DNA of 6,689 nucleotides from Verrucomicrobiota bacterium (GTDB lineage Bacteria; Verrucomicrobiota; Verrucomicrobiia; Limisphaerales; UBA1100), in NCBI GenBank assembly GCA_015660155.1, contig DQLO01000317.1:1-6689 (forward strand), written 5' to 3'. The notes below the pieces were generated by a model that worked only from the letters and a program-made list of their open reading frames with translations, had not been told where the DNA came from and made no database searches. A program made the position numbers and the translations under genes. Within the stretch, counting starts at the first letter, position 1. Every line of letters starts with the position of its first letter. Positions 5,910 through 6,689 of the stretch are shown in pieces.

Positions 5910-6689
5910 ATGAATGTAACCCGCCGCCATTTCTTCAGCCGCTCCGCCACCAGCATCGGCACCGCCGCGCTCGCTTCACTGCTCAACGAAGACCTATTCG
6001 CTAAGCCAGCCCTGCCTGTTCTTATGTCCGGACTGCCGGACGTGCCACATTTTGCACCCAAAGCCAAACGCGTCATTTACATGTACCAAAGCGGCGCGCC
6101 GTCGCAGGTCGACCTCTTTGACCCGAAGCCCTCGCTGGAAAAACTCAACGGCCAAAACCTGCCCGACTCCATCCGCAAAGGCCAACGCCTCACCGGCATG
6201 ACTTCCGGCCAAAAAACTTTCCCCGCCGCAAAGTCCTTCTCCCCCTTCCGCGCCCACGGCCAGAGTGGCACACAAATCAGCGACGTTCTCCCGTGGCATC
6301 ATAAAATCGCCGACGATATGTGCCTCATTCGCTCCATGCACACCGAGGCCATCAACCACGACCCCGCCATCACATTTTTCCAAACCGGCCACCAACAACC
6401 AGGCCGCCCCAGCCTCGGCGCGTGGGCGAGCTACGGCCTCGGCAGTGCCAGCAAAGATCTCCCGGCATTCGTGGTGCTCCACAGCAAATGCACCGATCCG
6501 CAGGCCCAACCCCTTTACGCGCGCTTGTGGGGCAGCGGTTTTTTGCCCAGCAACCATCAGGGCGTCAAATTCCGTTCCGGCAGCAACCCCGTTCTTTATT
6601 TGAAAGACCCCACTGGCGACACCCCGCAAGGCCGCCGCCAACTTCTCGATTCGCTCGCCAAGCTAAACACCCTCCGCCGAGAAGATACA
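5910..6689 (+). CDS. DUF1501 family Tat-exported protein (partial, N-terminal 260 residues)
   Basis: This is the usual downstream partner of DUF1553 genes; DUF1501 proteins are placed near the alkaline phosphatase/sulfatase fold, but their substrate is not established. The frame is open from the ATG to the window end, and typical length (about 450-500 aa) means roughly half is missing. Seen: a Tat-type signal TRRHFFSRS at residues 4-12 followed by a hydrophobic, Ala-rich stretch to about residue 25; the family block RVIYMYQSGAPSQVDLFDPKP at about 54-74; DVLPWHHKIADDMCLIRSMHT near 130-147; and NHDPA at 149-153 before FFQTGHQQPGRPSLGAW. The gene starts 2 bp after the DUF1553 stop, without a visible Shine-Dalgarno, so co-transcription and perhaps re-initiation are likely. 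The Tat signal implies export in folded form, possibly with a bound metal, which is an inference. Confidence 0.92.
   Translation, partial: MNVTRRHFFSRSATSIGTAALASLLNEDLFAKPALPVLMSGLPDVPHFAPKAKRVIYMYQSGAPSQVDLFDPKPSLEKLNGQNLPDSIRKGQRLTGMTSGQKTFPAAKSFSPFRAHGQSGTQISDVLPWHHKIADDMCLIRSMHTEAINHDPAITFFQTGHQQPGRPSLGAWASYGLGSASKDLPAFVVLHSKCTDPQAQPLYARLWGSGFLPSNHQGVKFRSGSNPVLYLKDPTGDTPQGRRQLLDSLAKLNTLRREDT

Noticed and set aside
5904..5912. Possible terminator or promoter between the DUF1553 and DUF1501 genes
   Set aside because: Only 2 bp separate stop and start, with no hairpin and no promoter-like boxes nearby.
6024..6043. Inverted repeat GTCCGG-ACTG-CCGGAC near the 5' end of the DUF1501 gene, resembling a hairpin terminator or operator
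   Set aside because: It lies fully inside an open frame with normal family sequence on both sides (MSGLPDV before PHFAPKAKRV), has no T-run after it, and a G+C-rich repeat of this size is easily produced by coding sequence. It could attenuate translation, but nothing supports that.
5994..6641. Minus-strand open frame of 215 codons opposite the DUF1501 gene
   Set aside because: The plus-strand frame carries clear family blocks and a Tat signal and continues past the window; the antisense frame has Ala/Gly/Val-rich content typical of a codon-bias shadow.

Overview
The window reads as chromosomal DNA of a Gram-negative bacterium of the PVC superphylum, most likely a Verrucomicrobiota member of the Pedosphaera/Limisphaera kind. 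This is inferred from two things. There is an LPS/Kdo gene cluster, so the cell makes Kdo and exports LPS. Next to it is a DUF1549/DUF1553 cytochrome-like gene followed by a DUF1501 gene, a pair that is greatly expanded in Planctomycetota and Verrucomicrobiota. No taxonomic marker gene is present.

Minus strand, 2767 down to 1: five tightly packed genes read kdsA > kdsC > lptC > lptA > lptB. Every junction overlaps (4, 11, 8 and 4 bp). KdsA and KdsC make Kdo-8-phosphate and remove its phosphate. LptC, LptA and LptB are the inner-membrane/periplasmic bridge and the ATPase of the LPS exporter. The cluster thus joins synthesis of the LPS inner-core sugar to LPS transport. lptB is cut by the window edge after 83 codons.

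Centre, 2768-2853: a short divergent control region. It holds back-to-back sigma70-like promoter candidates, each with a 17-bp spacer, and a small perfect inverted repeat between the two -35 boxes. Both promoters would start transcription almost on the first codon of the gene they serve, which suggests leaderless mRNAs.

Plus strand, 2854 to 6689: a 1017-aa exported protein with PSCyt1, DUF1549 and DUF1553 regions and two CxxCH haem motifs. After a 2-bp gap comes a DUF1501 protein with a Tat-type signal, cut by the window end. The two are probably co-transcribed; their substrate cannot be read from the sequence. The middle of the large protein is coded by DNA far richer in A/T than either flank.

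No RNA genes, mobile elements, CRISPR arrays or clear terminators were seen, and no stretch over 300 bp lacks a gene. Nothing here amounts to a clearly new system. The points worth a second look are the divergent promoter region, a lipoprotein form of LptC, a changed motif II in KdsC, and the compositionally distinct module in the DUF1553 protein.
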